Source of the DNA: Metridium senile
Lineage: Eukaryota; Cnidaria; Anthozoa; Actiniaria; Metridiidae
Direction of reading: 5' to 3'
DNA length: 64,000 nt
NCBI GenBank assembly: GCA_949775045.1
Contig: OX459098.1
Coordinates: forward strand, 18,794,781 to 18,858,780
In this document: positions 1 to 11,969 of the stretch, in pieces
Layout of the letters: every line of letters starts with the position of its first letter
How positions within the stretch are numbered: position 1 is the stretch's first letter
Position numbers and translations under genes: made by a program
Notes under the pieces: generated by a model
Databases searched by the model: none
Told to the model about the DNA's origin: nothing
The model's input: the letters and a program-made list of their open reading frames with translations, nothing else

Positions 1-835
1 CCATGCTGAAGTAGAAAATATTATTTGTAAACATTGAGGGAAACTGGGTACTTGGGCGGCCCCCAAAAAATGAAGCGGGCGGGGATGATAAACATTTGAT
101 TTTTTTTACTTGGCCTAAATTCACAATTCTTATCACATGCGTCCATTATGCTATGGGCGCCCGACTTTGTATAGTCTTATCACAAGTAGCCCATGCACAT
201 ATCTCATTTGATAAAGCCTTCTATAAGAGATTCATGAATAATTAATTCGAATTTTAGAAAAGAAATCACGTCCATGAAAATGTTGTATTTTAGATACAGA
301 ACTGTCCTGATTTGCATATTTAGTTTTAACTGGAATTTTTGTCGACCAGATTTACTTTTATCTTGACAATGATATTGCATATGTTACATATTTGGCGATC
401 TTAATATTATACAAAATATATATAAATAAAAAAAAGTGTTTTCAATAATTCAATTTAATTAAAAAGAACACACGAAGGCTTATGAGTGCACATATAAATA
501 GCTTGGGTTACCTGTGCTCTAATTGATAAGTATACAACTGGGAATTTAGAAAACCTTTGAAATGTTAGTGCTTGAAAATAGTAAATGATCACCAAGTAAT
601 GGAGATAATTAATATTTCTTAAAGATTTTGATTTTGGATTTTTTTGAAGTGCTAATAGGTTAATTGGCCAGCGTTGCCACGTCATCCACCTAGGCTAGCT
701 CTTATTGTTACATGTATTGTGGATAGCTTATACTGATAAATATGTATAATATTCATTATTGTAAAACAAATGTAATTCTTATTATTAAATAAAAAAAATG
801 TGTATGTAATCATTTCGTAGCCACTTGGCAACTTG
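1..835. other. AT-rich intergenic DNA, no gene seen
   Basis: I see no coding exon, tRNA or recognisable transposon here. The sequence is AT-rich with scattered short ORFs that lack splice partners and protein-family features. It forms the distal upstream flank of the first PAN/EGF gene. Confidence 0.5.
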
Positions 836-1260
836 TTAGCCACTTCGCAACCCCTTCGCAGCCCGGCATTTCATACCCCCTTCGTAACTACTTCGTCCCC
901 ACTTCGTACCAATTTCGTAGCCCCTTCGTAACCCCTTCGCAGCCTGGCATTTCGTAGCCCCTTCGTAACTACTTCGTGGCCATTTCGTAGCCACTTCGTA
1001 ACCCCTTCGCATACTGGCGTTTAATACCCCCCTTCGTAACTACTTCGTCCCCACTTCGTAGCCATTTCTTAGCCGCTTCGTAACTCCCCCTTCTCAGCTT
1101 GGCATTTCGTAGCCCCTTCGTTGCTTCTTCGTAGCCATTTCGTAGCCACTTCGTAAACCCTTCGCAGGCTGGCATTTCGTAGCCCCTTCGTAACTACTTC
1201 GTAGCCACTTCGTAAATCCTTCGCAGCCTGGCATTTCGTAGCCCCTTCGTGACTAAATCG
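836..1260. repeat. Minisatellite built on a CTTCGTAGCCACTTCGTAAC core
   Basis: The stretch is an imperfect tandem array of short CTTCGTAGCC / CTTCGTAACC type units, repeatedly interrupted by a CAGCCTGGCATTTCGTAG spacer, which gives a higher-order period of roughly 95-110 bp. Minus-strand ORFs across it encode only repetitive K/R/G/S peptides and are repeat artefacts. Confidence 0.85.
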
Positions 1261-1342
1261 CATTCTCTTACCCAGACCCTTCTCAGCTTTCTAACGAAAA
1301 ATCAAAGATTAGAAAGCTGAGAAGGGTCTGGGTAAGAGAATG
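1261..1342. mobile_element. 82-bp perfect palindrome inserted with target duplication
   Basis: Two 34-nt arms (1261-1294 and 1309-1342) are perfect reverse complements around a 14-nt loop. The 9-mer ACTAAATCG occurs directly on both sides (1252-1260 and starting at 1344), which is the footprint of an insertion with a 9-bp target-site duplication into the minisatellite. The lack of any arm mismatch suggests recent origin. A 9-bp duplication would fit Mutator-like elements, but that family link is inference. Confidence 0.7.
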
Positions 1343-1874
1343 AACTAAATCGCAGCCATTTCGTAGCCTGGTCTTAGTCCCGTCGTTTGAATACTAATCT
1401 GAATAGGAGTCAGCATGATATTGATAATCATCAGTGGAGATTACGATCAAATCAGTAATAGACAATAATATGTATGCAATCGGCAATAATCGTATAATAT
1501 CAAACTCAACTTCTTAAACTGATTCAAAACTTTAATTTGTTAAATTAAAAATACATTCTAAATGATGTGAATGGTTTTATCTTTTCGTGTTGAAAGTGCA
1601 ATTTGGATGATTGATTCCACTTAAACAATCATTTCCCCGACATTTCTTTATCGTCAGTACTATAGTTTACCATGGAAATGTTAAAAGTGTTTGATCCATA
1701 ACATCGCTTTGTTATTCCAGTTTATCTTACTGGCTAATAATGTCGAGCTCCCACTTGTAAAATCTCGGTAAAGTCTCCAATATGATATTAATTGAATGGG
1801 CTCATTTGTCATTCCAAACCATCTGGCATGTTTTCGTTTCTCAATAAAGACTAGCCTACCCCAGCAACGCTTTC

Positions 1875-1914
1875 TATATAAAGAGTAAAACGTTGAAAAA
1901 GTGCGAGTTCAGTA
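1875..1914 (+). promoter_or_regulatory. Candidate core promoter of PAN/EGF gene A
   Basis: A clean TATA element, TATATAAA (1875-1882), lies 33-40 nt upstream of the ATG at 1915. An initiator-like TTCAGTA (1908-1914) sits at the expected distance of about 30 nt. If used, the 5' leader would be only about four nucleotides. The sites are visible in the sequence; promoter use is inferred. Confidence 0.5.
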
Positions 1915-4900
1915 ATGGCTTTGCTGTCTACCTGCATCGTTTTGTATGTGTTAATACTAAGTCTGTGTTCATCATCAGTGGATGCCCAAAGTAAGTGGAC
2001 AATTTTACTTTATTTGCGAAGTGACAAAATATTAAATACTGGATAAATGTACAACGTTATTCATCGAGGATGTGTACTGATTATATAAGTAATGTGAATC
2101 GTCTATATCAATTATCTCATGGTTGCCGTGCATTAGACTGCGACGTTTCCTTTTAAAAAATATACCCAGATACTAGTCTTTATCATGCGAATGGTAATGA
2201 TATGAGATTTGAGTATACCGTACGTTAACGCGTTTCGTGGAAATATATCGGGAAATATATGTTTAAATGCACTTAACTATGTCAGTATATGATCTCTAAT
2301 CTTTCGAATAGTTATTAGCCGACGAGTGAAATTTCCGAGTCAGGAAAATAATGTTTTCTTGAATCCCATACCGACAAAGTGATTTTTTTACCAAAAGAAA
2401 GCGAAAAGAAATCTGTACGACAAATGAGTCAAACGTACCATCATTTTCATCTACCTCGTGGTGATAAAACAACTTGTTTTTGGATAATCATTTAAAGTCT
2501 TTTAGGAAACACATATATGTACAAAGCAAAAAAAGGAATTATCATCTTTTGCTAAAATGAAGAAGTAAGGACTTTAAGTAAGGACATTTTAAATGGATCG
2601 ACGACATAAAGCTACAATGCAACGATCGACAATGGAAAAACAAAACAAAAAAAAACTGCAGGTGCAGCAGTATGCAAGTTAAACTGACAAAAAATTCTCT
2701 CAAAAGCTGACTATTGGCTATAAATGATGGTTAAGGTCGATGTCAGTTAAAGTAAAATTCGAATAAACGAATTTCTTCTTCTTCTAGGCAAATACATTTT
2801 AGTACGGTTTTCGCGGAAAGCCGAAAATGAGTAAACATTTCAACCTTTTTACTTCTAATTATAGGAAATAGAAATACACTGACACAGCTGAAAAGAATAT
2901 TTTCAAAGCTGCGAGTTTTTCGAAACATCGACCATAAGCTATTAGTTTTTTTTTACAATTTACCTGGATGTTTGTAAATGTAAACTTTTTAACATTAGGT
3001 ACAATTAAGTTCGCAAACCGCCTGCGAAGTTGTCTAGATGTTTAGTTTAAAATGTTCCATGGCTCTAGAAAAGTACTTTCAATTGATGGTTAAATGTACC
3101 GTTCATGTCGTAAAAAACAGTGAATGAAAACTAGGCAAGCAAAGCAAAAGAAATGAGCGTTTTTATCCGAGTCGCAGTAATATATATATCGCTCTTTTTC
3201 AAAGCAAAACTAGTTTAAAGGCCCGGTAATGACCATTACACTTTGCGCGCCTTTGTTATTGTTTTGCTTTGCACGAGAACAAGATATGTTTTGTTATAAG
3301 GCGTGTGAAATATTGAGTTATCGTATAAAAAAGTAGTTTATTATAACTATATAGCTGTATTTTAAAAGTTATTGAAAACATTTGAAATTAAACCATCGAA
3401 ATCTCGTATTTTGTGACCAATAATGCGAAGTTTATTCGAGAGCGGCGGTCGGATGTTAGTTTGTTACGAGGTCAAATAACGCTGTTGTCCGGTCAAATAA
3501 TTATACTTTACTAGTAAATTTTATAAATTCATTGTAATGTTTTAGATTAGAAATGAAATATGGGATTTCAATAAGCTTGTTTTAACAAGCTCTAAAAATC
3601 TCTTATTGATGAATATCATAATGTTAGGTGATTATTCATTTCAACAAAATTAGAATTATATTTTCAACAGTTCAAAACAAAATTCTAAATACTCCGTGTT
3701 CGGCATTCGATTATTTTACAGAAATCAATCAATTTCTATTTGAACTGTTGATCTACCGATTGCTATAGTCGACTTTTGGACACAAAGTATATGTGATTTC
3801 TCTCCGGCAGTCTACGGGTGTCTACGAAACAGCAAATATGAGACATTTCGCTAAAAAATACTGTGACAGTGAACAGTTATAAAGCTTTATTGAGAAGATA
3901 ACATACCCATGTGAACTTTTTCTTCCTTTCCGATGTTGAAATACCAATAAATGAAGTCTAATCTGACTAAATGTGCACTCGAAGAAGGCACAACCGGTCT
4001 TTCTAGACATCTCGATTGATTAGTCATCAACGATCTTCAGTCCTTTCTGCGAATGTTTTCAATTATAAGACAAATCATCACAGAAACTCAAGGTACTCCG
4101 CCAACTCACTGTTGGTTTTACTCTCGAAGCCAAGAGATGACTTTCTCTGATTCCACAAATCGTAAACCGATGATCTTAGTCTCACTAGCTTGGCAAAGCC
4201 CATATTGTGATCTTATGGATTCACACTGTCCAGAATTGTGTAGATTTTCTCGCATAAATACCGGTAAAATCGATAAAATGACTGCTGAAAATTATCCTTC
4301 GATGTCTTAGCAATAATACGACAGCCTAAGAACGTCTTTAAATTATGCGAATTGGCCGATGGAAATGGATATAATATTGATTACAGTAAACTTTGAATTT
4401 TCATATATGTAAAATGGCCGCCAGGCGGTTGGGGCGCGCAAAGCATAATGTTCATTACCGGGCCTTTAATTAAGAAGGAAAAGTAACAGTAAAAGACAAC
4501 GTTTCGTTGTCATCTCGACAATATCATCAGGTAAATGAATTACAAGTACTACTATATGCAAATATATAGCTAGATCGAACTAGATTGACAATACGTTAAG
4601 TGTAAAGATATATAAAACAAAAGGAAAAGATAATAGAATCTAAATACAAAAGAAAAAAGAAGAATAGCAAAAATAAATAAAAATAAACATAATTAAATAA
4701 ATACTTTCGCTCTGATAGAGTCAGATTGTTTGTTAAGTTCCTGTTTCAGGTCCTTGATATAGACCATTTCGTATATTAAACATTCGAGTCCTTAAAGTGT
4801 CAAATATCAAATCAAATAACTAGTTTATTAGCAAGATAACTATTATTTGCCTTTGAAGTTATAATTACTTGCATGGTAGATTTATCTTTTTAATGCACGA

Positions 4901-7900
4901 AAAATAACAAGAAATGTATCAAAAACTCATGATAATGTTGTCATGTTGACAATGAAACTTAACGTCGTTAAGTGTATAATGATTAATACAGTATGTTGCC
5001 AAGTTTCGTGACACTTCAGTTTGTAAATATAATATCTTCTCTGCGGATAAAAATAAGTCTATGAAATTTTGTCATACAAAGGCAAATTTAACAGGTAAAA
5101 TAATGATGTAGATATTTTCTTCGAATCTTTTAATTTGATAGCTATTATAATTCAATTCAAACTAATTGTAATTCAAACCATTACAATAGCAACCCAGTAG
5201 GCATAGCATTATGGGTCAGTGAAAGTATAGATCTAGAGACTTAATATTTTCACATTACGAGACTTATTGAGGGTTCCTGTGGCATAATGTACTACGCATG
5301 CTCGTTTTTCTTTCAGCTAATGGGTGTAAGACAATGGTATTTAAAGAAGACTTCGATCATAGAATATTCAACCATCATGTTTTCAAGGAAATGATAACAA
5401 TAGACGACTCAAACTGCAGAATTCAATGCTATCGAGAATCTCGCTGTATCTCGTATAACTTCCACACCAGCAAAGCTGAGAGGCCTTATAGATGTGAACT
5501 GAGTGACTCTGACCACGATATGCATCCAGAGGACTTGGTGATCAAATATGGCGTTATCTATAGCCACGTACAGGTCTGTAGTACTCGACGTCTATTGCGT
5601 GATGTTATGGATAATGGTGACCATGATGATGATGATGATAGTGATAATGATTATGACGATGCTGATGATAGTGACCATAATGATAATGGTGATGATCGAT
5701 GATCGATGATGACGATAAAGACTATGATGATGATGATGCTGATGATAATGACCATAATGATAATGGTGATGATCGATGATCGATGATGACGATAAAGACT
5801 ATGATGATGATGATGCTGATGATAATGACCATATGCATAATGATAATGGTGATGATCGATGATCGATGATGACGATAAAGACTATGATGATGATGATGCT
5901 GATGATAATGACCATAATGATGATAGCAATGTCTACAGCAAACATGTTCGCTGAAGATGTGGAATGAAATTGATTGATTGATAATGATAATGGTGATGAT
6001 CGATGATCGATGACGATGATGACAATAAAGACTATGATGATGATGATGATGATAATGACCATGATGATGATGACTATGGAGATGATGATGACGATGGCGA
6101 TGATGATGACTACTGATACTAATATAATTACGACAATGTCTTTAATCATATACACAATGGGTTGATAATCATGCAGTGATGATAACAATTATAATGATGA
6201 TAAAACTAAAATGATAAAATGATTGCGATTATCAGGGTGGTGATGGTGTCAATAATGATGGTGATATGATAATGATGATGATAGTGACCATTGTGATAAC
6301 AATGTTGATGATGATAATGAGAATATTTTGGTATAGGATAAATACTAAAGTTATTACAGCTGCTGATATAAATGTCGAATGGCGATGTTAATAGTGAATT
6401 ATGATGGAGTTAATATGGTAATGTTTATTTATACAGAACGATTGCAACTGTACCTGCAAAAACATGGTCTGTATGATCAACTTTATTGACGGGTCACATC
6501 GATGCAAATGTAAACCTGGATTTACTGGACAATATTGTGAAATCAGTAAGGGTATTAGTTAGACAATTCAGTGCAGAAGTCCTATATAATAGTGTGCATA
6601 ATCAGTTTAGTTTGTCTTGGTATTGTCCAATGCAGTCAGTTTACAGCGAGACTCGCCTTACGTACCGTGGCCACCCAATTAAAGTGGTGTACAAATTAGC
6701 TTAGCGTTCAAAAGTTTCTCTTTTTAAATTATTTGCTACACCTTTTTCAAATTTAAACATCCTGCATGGCTGGGAGGTTTTTCAGACAATTATACACTTC
6801 ACTCTTGTCTTCGCTTTGAACATTTCAAAGTGTTTATCGTTTGTCACTCGGCGTGTCTTTTATATTAAGGTCAAATCTCGCTTTCTGATTGGTTAATTTG
6901 TACAAAACTTAAATTAGGAGGCCACGGTAAGGTGCGTCGCGCTGTAAATGCCGGTATAAAGAAAGAAACTGAAAAAAGACAAGAAAAAACGAGAATGTGA
7001 AATGCTCGTGATGTTTTGAAATTTATAGAATTGGCCTCCCCTCAAGACTCATCCCATTTTGATTACTTTCACAACATCACTGGTACCTATATTTTTTAGG
7101 AGCAAGGATGGCACAGTTGGTTAGTGCGTGGCATTCTGTGCGAGAGGTCCTGAGTTCGATTCCCAGTGACCTCGTATCCTTGTTTCGACTTCTCTCCTTT
7201 CCGTGTAGCTTAAGCTTTAAATACCCGTAAAACGGAGCATTGATGGAGAGAGGGGAGTAAAATGAGCACCGTCGGCCTCTAGTTAATCAGTATATAACTG
7301 TCACGAGCTACCGACGTTAAATAAGGTTACTTATACTTTTAATTACTTTAATTACGAATTGTACTCAAGATCGTGCGATTCCCTATACTTATTGCACATG
7401 TGTCACAGGGCTCCTGCTGACGGTACTACCCATTTAATAATTTATTTCTTTTAAAATAGAGGTTTATATCTATCTATTTAAAACAAGAAATGCATGATGG
7501 TGATTTTATACCCACAGATATCAACGACTGTATACCGAATCCGTGTCTTAACGATGGGACTTGCATGGATTTGGCCAATGGATACAATTGTTCATGTATG
7601 CACAACTACACTGGACATAACTGCTCTGTTTTTACAAGTAAGTTAGATTTTTTCTACGGTTAAAAATGATTATTAAGATCCTTTCACTTCCGGTTGATTT
7701 GTATTGTTCAAGATGTATATATTTATTGCAGTTGCGGATTTTAAATACATTTAAATGCGGTTTTGCAGTTTTGTCCGCCTCCCCCCCTTTGCACCCCCTT
7801 TTCTTCAACAAGCTAAAACAACAAATAATTTGTACCTGTGTATGAACCCTAAAGCAGCAACATAAACATACTGATTGCCTTGATTATCATCGACTTTATT

Positions 7901-8584
7901 ATCATTATTTCCAAAATCAAGAATGCGTATGATTATCATCATCATCAACACGATCAACAACAACATAATTATATTAATATTATTATATTATTATTATATT
8001 ATATTATTAATATTGAAGGCATAGTGGAAGATTAGCCTTTGCTAAACTGGTGCACTTTGTAATTGTTTTGTTAACCTTCTTTAAATAAAGTTTATTATTA
8101 TTATTAAAACGAATTGTTTTTCTAACTAGACTGGATGCCTCCAAGGAATGTACCTATATGCATAGGAGCGAAGGGCGATAAATATGGTACATTCAAAATC
8201 ACACAAGCTGGTTATGTCCGTACCTTTAAACTTGTCCACCAATCAGGAGGCGTTTCTTATATGGGCGAGAGGAACCAGGGAAACTGGGGCACAACTGTAT
8301 TTGGGTCTACAAACATCGAAATACTTATCACCTACGAGAACGGTACCGTACTAGCCCCTCCCCCTCAGAAAACCAAGTTTATCAACTTCCTAGGGCAGAT
8401 GGGATACCAGTTAAAGAATCAAACCAATATGAGTGCCGAATTGGTATTTCCACACTTTGAGCACCCACTAAAGGTTCTTGTTGGTCAGCGGTTTAGAATT
8501 TGGTTTGGTGAAGATTTGACAAACAGATTTGAGTTTGACAATTATGGAACCACATGTGCTTTATTGTATGTAATGTATGCATGA
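1915..8584 (+). CDS. PAN/EGF gene A: secreted PAN-EGF-EGF protein with RIWFG-type C-terminal domain
   Basis: Five exons join in phase into 338 aa: 1915-1990, 5317-5573, 6437-6545, 7518-7637 and 8130-8584. All four introns are GT-AG, with junction phases 1, 0, 1, 1. Residues 1-25 form a signal peptide (MALLSTC then a leucine-rich core ending SSSVDAQ). Residues 26-111 are a PAN/Apple module with the spacing SNCRIQCYRESRCISY and a later CELSDSDH. Residues 112-147 are EGF-like (CKCKPGFTGQYC), and 148-187 are a calcium-binding-type EGF (NINDC, NPC, GTC, CSC). Residues 188-338 are a terminal domain, also seen in gene B, that I cannot name. PAN and EGF modules usually bind protein or carbohydrate; an extracellular or secreted adhesion role is inferred. 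No transmembrane segment is seen. The acidic run after residue 111 in the genomic frame is intronic microsatellite. The start choice is supported by the TATA box just upstream. Confidence 0.8.
3219..4465. mobile_element. TTAA-flanked inverted-repeat DNA element in intron 1 of gene A
   Basis: The ends are inverted repeats of about 35 bp beginning AGGCCCGGTAATGA, ending in the GGCGCGCAAAG class, with TTAA immediately outside both ends (3215-3218 and 4466-4469). TTAA duplication is the hallmark of piggyBac-type insertion. Internal ORFs of up to 85 aa show no transposase features, so the element is probably non-autonomous. Family assignment rests only on the target site. Confidence 0.65.
5618..6110. 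repeat. GAT-rich microsatellite with a ~90-bp higher-order repeat
   Basis: (GAT)n tracts are organised into a larger unit containing GATCGATGATCGATGATGA and AAAGACTATGATGATG that recurs about four times. It lies in intron 2 of gene A. The long Asp-rich plus frame and Ile-rich minus frame are artefacts of this repeat. Confidence 0.85.
7100..7345 (+). mobile_element. tRNA-derived SINE
   Basis: A tRNA-like head carries an RNA polymerase III A box, TGGCACAGTTGG (7109-7120), and a B box, GAGTTCGATTCC (7152-7163), 31 nt apart, followed by a non-tRNA body of about 180 bp. A tRNA cloverleaf acceptor stem is not preserved, so this is a SINE rather than a tRNA gene. It sits in intron 3 of gene A. Confidence 0.7.
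8130..8584 (+). CDS. Terminal exon of gene A: unnamed RIWFG-type domain
   Basis: This single exon encodes about 150 residues after an NWMPPRN start and ends with the stop at 8582-8584. It has a conserved YGTF block, an FKLVHQSG strand, a GNWGTTVFGSTNIEILIT block, and the signature RFRIWFGEDLTN followed by DNYGTTCALLYVMY. The same order occurs in gene B (FGVF, FKLKYVSG, YWGSNNI, YRIWFGQDLN, DYNNEGETCCDVFVLKY), with one strictly placed Cys after the last Thr. It is beta-rich and lectin-like in appearance. I do not recognise a named family and infer no specific ligand. Confidence 0.8.
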
Positions 8585-8707
8585 ACCACAGGAAACCCAA
8601 ACATTATTGCATGTATTGAAAACATTGGGTCAAGCTTAAAAAGTCTACTCCGTATACAACTCCTTTTACCTTTTAACCTTTACCTTTTATTCACATTACA
8701 AAACTTT

Positions 8708-8713
8708 AATAAA
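8708..8713 (+). terminator. Poly(A) signal AATAAA of gene A
   Basis: The hexamer AATAAA lies 124 nt after the gene A stop codon, a typical distance for a short 3' UTR. Use is inferred from position only. Confidence 0.5.
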
Positions 8714-9166
8714 ACAATATGAATTTATTGAATGAAACATGACCATAGTAAAAAGAAAAACTGAGTTACATAATAAAAAATGGAGTCAGATATCGAGTGC
8801 TTTAACTAACTGAACTAACTGAACGAATTTTACTCAGACGAAGTGTTAAATCTCGAAACGTCAATACAGAAGATTAGCTGTAGAAAAGATGATGTTTTTT
8901 AAGTTCAAAAACAAATAATAATAATATATATGTTTAAAAAGCGCTAAAATCGACTACTTCTTGATCGCTTTATGCGATTTTATAATAAAGAAATAGCTAT
9001 TTATAAAGTTGATACAAGAAAGACTTGCATACTTGCAAAGCTAATTTTGAGATAATGAAATATAAAATATGAAATAATTGTAATATAATGAAATTTGTAA
9101 CACCGTAAAAAATGTTAAATAACTTTCCTGACGTTTCGAGCTTTAGCCATCCGACACAATCAAATT

Positions 9167-9618
9167 CATGGTTTTAATACTAGAAATGCTGGTTTATTTT
9201 CACTGCCTCCCTTCCGTACTAACATTAGAAAGTTTTCAATATCTGTCCAGGGACCTAAGTTGTATAATTCCCTTGACAGAGATATTACATGCGCTCTAAC
9301 TTTTTCCTCATTCAAAGAAAAATTAAAGACATCTATCATTCAAAGCTATTAGCTCTTTATCATAAGCTTTTGCAATATATAACGTAACATGTGTAGCACA
9401 TCAATTAATTTTTTTTCCTATCCATATGTCATTAAAAAGACCATAATTTTTTAAATACCCTTCAAATAAATCGAATATTTATTAATGTTGAAGAGATTTA
9501 ACTCGAAAAGCCTATGGCTTCTTTAAATCTTCTCGCCATCACTTTTTCTGTAATATTTAATTTCAAACTTGTAATCAGTTATTATATGGCAAAAAAATCA
9601 ATAAATCAATAAATCAAA
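9167..9618 (+). mobile_element. 3' end of a non-LTR retrotransposon (reverse-transcriptase tail)
   Basis: The plus frame from 9167 to the stop at 9350-9352 reads as the C-terminus of a Jockey/CR1/L2-class ORF2. It begins HGFNTRNAGLFSLPPFRTN, continues KFSISVQGPKLYNSL and ends FKEKLKTSIIQSY, matching the conserved G-P-(K)-L-(W/Y)-N-S-L and F-K-x-x-L-K pattern of those elements. A 3' UTR follows and closes in an AATAAATC tandem tail (about 9598-9618). The 5' part is missing, as is usual for LINE insertions. Confidence 0.75.
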
Positions 9619-10148
9619 GTTAAGTTAACATTTTTATGGTGCTACACTTTTCATTATATTACCTATCGTTTATATCAAACACCGACGCAGCCTATACTAG
9701 TTTACTCGCTATAGTTTCTATTTAATTGAAGTAGTCTTTAGATCAAGTCCTAAAACACTTTCTTTGATTTGTTTTTCTCTCTTCATATATATTTTCTTTT
9801 ACATTTTTGTTGTTGAAATACTATAATACATAACGGTGAGAGAAGTAAACAATTGACAATAATAAAACGAAACAGCATGGTATTGGTAGAGCGAAAACAC
9901 TAGAACCATGAAATAAAAACAAAATAGTTCCTAACCCTAATTAATAGTTTTTATTTAGTGACTATTTAGTCAGTATCACTCAATCAGAAACATCAAGTAC
10001 AAAAGGAAACAATACCTCATTACAACTTTACTTGTCTTTTATAGTAACTAATAGTCGCTAAATAAGAACTATCACACACTAACACTTTGATTTTGTTTCA
10101 TGGTTCTAGAGTGAAGTCATTTAACCCGTGAAATAGATGTTAGACTAA

Positions 10149-10352
10149 GACCCCGTCTACACGGATCCGGATACTTTTGACTGAAACCGCATACTTTTTG
10201 ATGCGAATCGGCCTATCGTCCACACGAATCCACTAGTGAATCCGGTCATCGAAACCGCATACTTTTACTTGAATCCTCCGGATACGCGGATTCGTGTGGA
10301 CGCAAATATTTCTATGCGGTTTCAGCCGGATCGGATTCGTGTAGACGAGGCC
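10149..10352. mobile_element. 204-bp MITE with TAA target duplication
   Basis: The element is largely self-complementary, with ends of the type GGCCTCGTCTACACG (left copy GACCCCGTCTACACG) and TAA directly repeated outside (10146-10148, 10353-10355). A three-base TWA duplication is typical of PIF/Harbinger elements; the family assignment is inferred. Confidence 0.7.
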
Positions 10353-10375
10353 TAATACACCTTAGCAGTTTCTAA

Positions 10376-10525
10376 GGCCTCGTCTACACGAATCCGATCA
10401 AGGAGGATTCAAGTAAAAGTATGCGGTTTCAGTGACCGGATTCACTGGATTCGTGTGGACGATAGGTCGATTCGCATCAAAAAGTATGCGGTTTCAAAAG
10501 TATCCAGATTCGTGTAGACGAGGCC
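10376..10525. mobile_element. 150-bp MITE of the same family, 20 bp downstream
   Basis: The ends are GGCCTCGTCTACACG and its complement, flanked by TAA at 10373-10375 and 10526-10528. The interior matches parts of the neighbouring 204-bp element in inverted orientation, including the AAAAGTATGCGGTTTCA segment. The two copies therefore form a large imperfect hairpin. Confidence 0.7.
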
Positions 10526-10570
10526 TAATTCCATTGTTTTCTTTTGTGTCTATTTGACTATTACACTTAA

Positions 10571-11969
10571 GGAGGCTCGAGTCAGTAATTTTCGCGCTCA
10601 CCCGGCGACGTTTGCAAGGCCGTAGAGCCCACGTCAGAGGGTATTTTGACAAGATTTTTTAACACTTGTCTACATATAGAATAAAGTTTTTAAAAATGTT
10701 CTTTTTAATAAAATCAACAATTTATTACCCGACAAATGATAACGCCGCCGAATTTCTATGTAGCCTATTTTTGGGAAAAATCGACCTAAACTTTTAAAAC
10801 CACATAGCCTACTTTAAAGCTGTCACCTAGGTCAACAATCTGGCAAAGTTTTAAAAAAAAAATCATCTCACCGATTTTGAATAAAAACGGGACAATTGTT
10901 TTCAGTGCAAAAAATCATTGTTTTATAATATTTACCAATAACAACGGGCTTTGAAAAGATAAATCCTCTCTAATCATTACGAATGGTTGTAATATTTTTT
11001 CAAATACTAGTTTTCATGAACAAAATCACATGGAAATACTCCTAAAAATAATGAGTAGTTATTTATTATCTATAGATAAATATACGTGTTCTCTTCAGGT
11101 TTAACAATATATACTGAAGAGAACACACGTCAATTTTCGTTCAGTTTTCCGATCTTGGCGTGATAGACGGTGTGATATAAATTTTCACGCTTGGTTAGTC
11201 CGCGTGCGTGACGTAAAAGCATGCAAATATGTATAACTCGAAGAAGGTGAAATAAAAACAAACCGGCAGCTGCAAAGCAAAGGCAAATATACCCACGTTT
11301 ATTTGACCGCCTCAAAGTATTTCAATCACTATATAATTTAGAGGCGCACTTGAAAATATGGTGAACTTTTGATAGCTAAAAAATAAAAATAAAAAAAAAT
11401 CTCAGAGTTTTTCGTTAGCGTGCTCAGAAGAAATTTAAATTAGAAGTTTTGCACAAAAACTGACAAACTTTTGCCGATTTATATCCTTTCCCAAAAAACA
11501 TCCCGTGAACTAAATTTGTTGAAATTCATAGACAATGTAGAAAAATGTCCTGTTAATACCTGGCTGGAAGGATTTTGATTTATCTTTTCAAAGTGCGTTG
11601 TTATTGGTAAATATTATAAAACAATGATTTTTTGCACTGAAAACAATTGTCCCGTTTTTATTCAAAATCGGTGCGATAAATTTTTTTTAAACTTTGCCAG
11701 ATTGTTGACCTAGGTAACAGCTTTAAAGTAGGCTATGTGGTTTTAAAAGTTTAGGTCGATTTTTCCCAAAAATAGGCTACATAGAAATTCGGCGGCGTTA
11801 TCATTTGTCGGCTAATATATAGTCGATTTTATTAAAAAGAACATTTTTAAAAGCTTTATTCTATATGTAGACAAGTGTTAAAAAATATTGTCAAAATACC
11901 CTCTGACGCGGGAACTACGGCCTTTCAAACGTCGCTGGGTGAGCGCGAAAATTACTGACTCGAGCCTCC
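10571..11969. mobile_element. 1.4-kb TTAA-flanked fold-back element
   Basis: Long inverted repeats of about 400 bp (10571-10975 and 11563-11969) start GGAGGCTCGAGTCAG and are flanked by TTAA on both sides (10567-10570, 11970-11973). The spacer contains a small hairpin (about 11079-11130, arms around GTGTTCTCTTCAG). No transposase frame is visible, so it is presumably mobilised in trans. Confidence 0.75.

Noticed and set aside
5799..6188. 129-aa hydrophobic Ile/Val-rich minus ORF, superficially membrane-like
   Set aside because: It is the reverse strand of the (GAT)n repeat in an intron of gene A.
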